Assembly (NCBI GenBank): GCA_016844295.1
Contig: JAENIV010000029.1
Location: 1-7,960, forward strand
Direction of reading: 5' to 3'
Length of the DNA stretch: 7,960 nt
DNA from: Candidatus Berkelbacteria bacterium
Lineage (GTDB): Bacteria > Patescibacteriota > UBA1384 > UBA12157 > JAENIV01
The translations under genes and the position numbers were made by a program. Shown here one piece after another: positions 5,595 to 7,960 of this stretch (positions within the stretch are counted from its first letter, which is position 1; each line of letters begins with the position of its first letter). The notes below the pieces were generated by a model. That model did no database searches, was not told the origin of the DNA, and saw only the letters and a list, made by a program, of their open reading frames with translations.

Positions 5595-6155
5595 ATGAAA
5601 ATCATCAGCTGGCTCGATAACACATTTACGCACCTTGCGAAGTACCTGATCGCCATTGCCGCCTTTTTTGGCATCTCGCGACGGCTCTTGATGAATGGCT
5701 GGATAATGGCCGCCATAGCCTGCAACGCAACCTATGACTATTTTCATTCAGTTATCGTTCCTTTATTAAATCCATTAATGACGATAATGATAACGATAAC
5801 GCTAATCATCGGCGGAATACTGCTATTAGCAATGAACGCTTCTTACCGCGACGATGATGTGTTGCCAAATGCTGGTCCCGAATTTTTTCGCATTACAGTG
5901 ATGGCGGCCTATCTATTGCCAGATCTATGTCATTCAATACTGATCTTGCCACTTCCGTGGTTCCTCCTGATGTATTTTCTAAAATCGATTTCTCCTTTTT
6001 TCGGAATCTACATCTTGCTCAATCAAAGCCCGCAGAATCCGTTACGACTCCGTAACCTACTCCGCAGCTGGGCTAGATCACTTCGCAGCGCCCTCCAACA
6101 CATTCCCCGCATACCCGAACCGGCCCATGCCTTATCACGTCCCCTAGTTCGCTAG
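5595..6155 (+). CDS. Unrecognised small multi-pass membrane protein
   Basis: A 186-aa protein with no family that I recognise. Hydrophobic segments: about 16-27 (YLIAIAAFFGI), about 34-44 (MNGWIMAAIAC), a clear one at about 58-78 (PLMTIMITITLIIGGILLLAM), and a long stretch at about 99-142 containing VMAAYLLPDLCHSILILPLPWFLLMYFL and FFGIYILL. That suggests three to five membrane spans. The last 40 residues form an arginine-rich tail (RLRNLLRSWARSLRSAL..), probably cytoplasmic by the positive-inside rule. I chose the ATG at 5595 because GGGAG (5584-5588) is six bases upstream. The ATG at 5589 touches the SD site and cannot use it. The gene has its own promoter and terminator and is divergent from uvrC. 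Its G+C content is high (36 of 60 bases at 6061-6120). Function unknown. Confidence 0.68.
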   Translation: MKIISWLDNTFTHLAKYLIAIAAFFGISRRLLMNGWIMAAIACNATYDYFHSVIVPLLNPLMTIMITITLIIGGILLLAMNASYRDDDVLPNAGPEFFRITVMAAYLLPDLCHSILILPLPWFLLMYFLKSISPFFGIYILLNQSPQNPLRLRNLLRSWARSLRSALQHIPRIPEPAHALSRPLVR

Positions 6156-6166
6156 TGGGACGTTTC
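6137..6166 (+). terminator. Hairpin terminator overlapping the membrane-protein stop codon
   Basis: An 11-bp stem with one bulged base: ACGTCCCCTAG (6137-6147), loop TTCG, CTAGTGGGACGT (6152-6163), followed by a short TTTC. The final codons and the TAG stop (6153-6155) lie in the stem. The T-tract is short, so termination may be partial. The T-rich run after the hairpin at 6215-6231 could act as a backup. Confidence 0.65.
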
Positions 6167-6214
6167 GTTATCTATAAAATTTTCTCAATCCCAACCATTC
6201 TCCCCTTATATCCA

Positions 6215-6231
6215 CTCATACCAAGTATGAG
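6215..6231. repeat. Transposase-flanking hairpin, downstream end
   Basis: CTCATAC-CAA-GTATGAG, a perfect 7-bp stem with a three-base loop, 18 bases beyond the transposase stop codon. It shares the core CATAC-NNN-GTATG with the hairpin at the other end of the unit (6953-6969). This is what a terminal or REP-like recognition hairpin of a single-strand HUH transposase would look like. Confidence 0.65.
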
Positions 6232-6249
6232 GTTTTATTGGTTAAATAA

Positions 6250-6918
6250 CTAATCCAGAAAAAGATTTTTTATTTTGGCAAGATCTCTTTGGTAGGAAAT
6301 CTGATCGTTGACAAATTTGCGATATATGGACGGTTGGATATCTAGAATATCATCGAATTGACAAATCACCTGATTGTAATTTATTTCTCCAAGGTATTCA
6401 CGATACGAAGAATATAACCAATCCTCCGGTCTCTTCACTAAACCAGCCGTCGTTGGATTTAGATGGACATATCGAACTAAGTGATTCAATTGCTCATCAC
6501 TTTCAACCAAAACACTCTTGAATCTCGACTCCCATAGAGGCCCTTTTCGCTTGTGCTTAACATTAAAATATGATGAGTAGCTTTCTAAAATCTTTCTCAA
6601 ATAATCCGAAAGACCATTTTTCTTTAATTGTTTGAGAACAAGATGAAAATGCGTGGGCATCAAACACCAAGTAATGATTTGAATAAGCGGCTCATTATTT
6701 TTAGATACAGTATTAACCGCGTGATTAAATCCTTCTTGTTCCACTAATTTTAGCTCAACAAACTTTGAAAATTTGATATCCTGTTTTACTAAATAATACT
6801 TCAAAAGTTGCCACATCCTCTCATATTCATTTTTATGATTAAAAATTACGAAGTCGGCAATACTTTTGTTGAAGATATGATAAATTTCCCCATTCACTAA
6901 ATAATTTTTCCTCTGCAT
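6250..6918 (-). CDS. REP-associated (IS200-like) Y1 HUH transposase
   Basis: A single-strand DNA transposase of the Y1 family (TnpA_REP/RAYT type), 222 aa. Visible hallmarks: VNGEIYHIFNKSIAD at the start, the metal-binding HUH motif in MPTHFHLVL (His90, His92), and a helix with the candidate nucleophile tyrosines Y114 and Y117 in LESYSSYFNVKHKRKGPLWESRFKS. YVHLNPTTAGLVKRPEDWLYSSYREY follows, which is the usual C-terminal conserved block. I chose the ATG at 6918, where family-type sequence begins. An ATG at 6957 would add 13 residues but lies inside the flanking hairpin. Neither start has a good SD site, so expression may be low. All core motifs are present, so the enzyme is probably intact. 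Hairpins at 6215-6231 and 6952-6982 flank the gene and are its likely substrates. It differs from TnpA of IS605 elements in being longer and lacking a tnpB partner. Confidence 0.9.
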   Translation of the reverse strand: MQRKNYLVNGEIYHIFNKSIADFVIFNHKNEYERMWQLLKYYLVKQDIKFSKFVELKLVEQEGFNHAVNTVSKNNEPLIQIITWCLMPTHFHLVLKQLKKNGLSDYLRKILESYSSYFNVKHKRKGPLWESRFKSVLVESDEQLNHLVRYVHLNPTTAGLVKRPEDWLYSSYREYLGEINYNQVICQFDDILDIQPSIYRKFVNDQISYQRDLAKIKNLFLD

Positions 6919-6951
6919 ACTACCAGTATAACAATATTCTAACCTATTTAC

Positions 6952-6982
6952 GACCATACCGGGTATGGTACTAGGTATGGTC
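6952..6982. repeat. Transposase-flanking hairpin, upstream end, with two alternative folds
   Basis: The inner fold is ACCATAC-CGG-GTATGGT (6953-6969), with the same core as the downstream hairpin. The outer fold pairs GACCATACC (6952-6960) with GGTATGGTC (6974-6982), a perfect 9 bp. Both folds use the same left arm because GGTATGGT occurs twice, four bases apart. The site lies 15 bases beyond the uvrA stop, so it may also act on the end of the uvrA transcript. Confidence 0.65.
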
Positions 6983-6997
6983 TCTGGTTGGCTAGGA

Positions 6998-7960
6998 TTA
7001 TTTTTTGAGAACCCTTTTTAGGAATTGTCCAGTGTAAGATTTTTCGATATTGGCAATTTCTTCCGGAGTACCGGTGGCGATTACTCGACCGCCATCATCC
7101 CCGCCTTCGGGACCAAGATCAATAATATAATCGCACGTTTTAACAACATCTAAATTATGCTCAATAATAACTACCGAATTACCAGCGTCAACTAATCTTT
7201 GTAAAACAGTTAGTAGTTTTTTAATATCGTCAAAATGCAACCCTGTAGTCGGTTCGTCTAAAATGTACATTGTCCGGCCCGTTGCCCGGTGCGCAAGTTC
7301 AGTGGCTAATTTAACTCTTTGGGCTTCCCCACCAGACAAAGTTGTTGCTGGTTGCCCCAATTTAATATAGCCCAAACCTACATCAAAAAGAACTTGAAAA
7401 ATATCAGCAACTTTGGGAATATCATGGAAGAACTCTAAAGATTCTTCTACGGTCATGTCTAAAACATCGGCAATATTTTTATCTTTAAATTTTACCTCTA
7501 AAGTTTCTTTGTTGAACCGTTTTTCAGCGCAGACATCACAAGGAATATAAACATCCGCCATAAAATGCATTTCAATTTTTATAACTCCATCACCATCGCA
7601 ATTATCACAACGGCCTCCGGAAACATTAAAAGAAAATCTCCCCGGTAAATAACCGCGTATTCGCGCTTCTTTGGTTTTGGAAAATAATTCTCGAATTGAT
7701 GAAAAAACATTTGTATAAGTTGCCGGATTTGATCTCGGAGTTCTCCCAATCGGGGATTGGTCAATAATTACTATTTTGTCAAGGTTCTCAACGCCTTCTA
7801 GGCGCGCATATTTTCCGGGACGGTCCAATGATTTCATAAGTTTTCGCGCTAGGGCCTTATATAATATTTCATTAACTAAAGTTGATTTACCAGAACCCGA
7901 AACGCCAGTGACCCCGACAAAAACGCCTAAAGGAAAATGGACATTTAAATTTTTTAAATT
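6998..7960 (-). CDS. uvrA: Excinuclease ABC subunit A, C-terminal part (runs off right edge)
   Basis: Damage-sensing ATPase of nucleotide excision repair; about 320 C-terminal residues are visible. The frame is open to the edge, upstream of the first in-window ATG at 7837, and there encodes the second Walker A motif (GVSGSGKSTL). Then follow DQSPIGRTPRSNPATYT and the second zinc finger (CDNCDGDGVIKIEMHF..PCDVC). The ABC signature LSGGEAQRVKLA, Walker B MYILDEPTTGLH and the switch VVIIEHNLDVV come next. The end, YTGQFLKRVLKK, is the usual UvrA terminus, so the 3' end is intact. The first ATPase half lies outside the window. It is on the same strand as uvrC, but the two are separated by the transposase unit and a plus-strand membrane-protein gene. 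Confidence 0.97.
   Translation of the reverse strand, partial: NLKNLNVHFPLGVFVGVTGVSGSGKSTLVNEILYKALARKLMKSLDRPGKYARLEGVENLDKIVIIDQSPIGRTPRSNPATYTNVFSSIRELFSKTKEARIRGYLPGRFSFNVSGGRCDNCDGDGVIKIEMHFMADVYIPCDVCAEKRFNKETLEVKFKDKNIADVLDMTVEESLEFFHDIPKVADIFQVLFDVGLGYIKLGQPATTLSGGEAQRVKLATELAHRATGRTMYILDEPTTGLHFDDIKKLLTVLQRLVDAGNSVVIIEHNLDVVKTCDYIIDLGPEGGDDGGRVIATGTPEEIANIEKSYTGQFLKRVLKK

Larger units (their letters stand above)
6215..6982 (-). mobile_element. RAYT/IS200-like unit: Y1 transposase between paired hairpins
   Basis: A transposase gene with related hairpins on both sides. The stretch given runs from the outer edge of one hairpin to the outer edge of the other. The exact cleavage sites cannot be placed, because HUH elements make no target duplication or long terminal inverted repeats. 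It sits between the uvrA stop (6998) and the membrane-protein terminator (6163) and interrupts no recognisable gene. There is no tnpB gene. A domesticated RAYT locus and a complete IS200-type element are both possible. Confidence 0.6.

Noticed and set aside
5559..5747. 62-codon minus-strand frame over the start of the membrane-protein gene
   Set aside because: It lies opposite a gene with a strong promoter and SD site and shows no protein-like motif.
6041..6056. GTTACG-ACTC-CGTAAC hairpin in the membrane-protein coding region
   Set aside because: A 6-bp stem within coding sequence, with no relation to the gene ends or other repeats; likely chance.
6920..6957. ATG at 6957 as transposase start
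   Set aside because: It lies within the flanking hairpin, has no SD site and adds 13 residues unlike family N-termini. Kept only as an alternative.

Overview
The window looks like chromosomal DNA of a bacterium with a small, fairly AT-rich genome, most likely a member of the Patescibacteria (CPR, e.g. Parcubacteria-like). This placement is inferred. It rests on a very tightly packed glycolytic gene run with TTG and GTG starts, a shortened UvrC, and GC-rich palindromes of the CCTGCC...GGCAGG type that are read through as protein (LPAGKAG in one gene, CRQAGG at the end of another). No rRNA, tRNA or CRISPR array was seen.

Region 1 (1-3589, minus strand) is a glycolytic operon read from right to left: tpiA, fba (class II aldolase), a PfkB-family sugar kinase, a small ASCH/PUA-like protein, then gap, which runs off the left edge. 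The genes are closely coupled. The tpiA stop codon directly abuts the GTG start of fba, whose Shine-Dalgarno (SD) site is the last codons of tpiA. The kinase and ASCH genes overlap by 31 bases. The two longer gaps (about 80-90 bases) contain inverted repeats.

Region 2 (3590-4292, plus strand) is a single unrecognised gene of 180 aa that forms a complete transcription unit of its own. It has a TTGACA-N17-TAAAAT promoter, a perfect 11-bp inverted repeat right after the expected start of transcription, and a strong terminator whose stem includes the last codons and stop.

Region 3 (4295-6166) holds uvrC on the minus strand (411 aa, lacking the usual middle segment and the C-terminal helix-hairpin-helix domain). 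Divergent from it is a second unrecognised plus-strand gene, coding for a 186-aa membrane protein, again with its own N17 promoter (TTGATT/TATAAT) and a hairpin that includes the stop codon. Both plus-strand orphans are visibly richer in G+C than their neighbours.

Region 4 (6215-7960, minus strand) holds a REP-associated (RAYT/IS200-like) HUH Y1 transposase between two related hairpins with the core CATAC-NNN-GTATG. It sits directly downstream of the C-terminal part of uvrA, which runs off the right edge. uvrA and uvrC therefore lie on the same strand, separated by the membrane-protein gene and the transposase unit.
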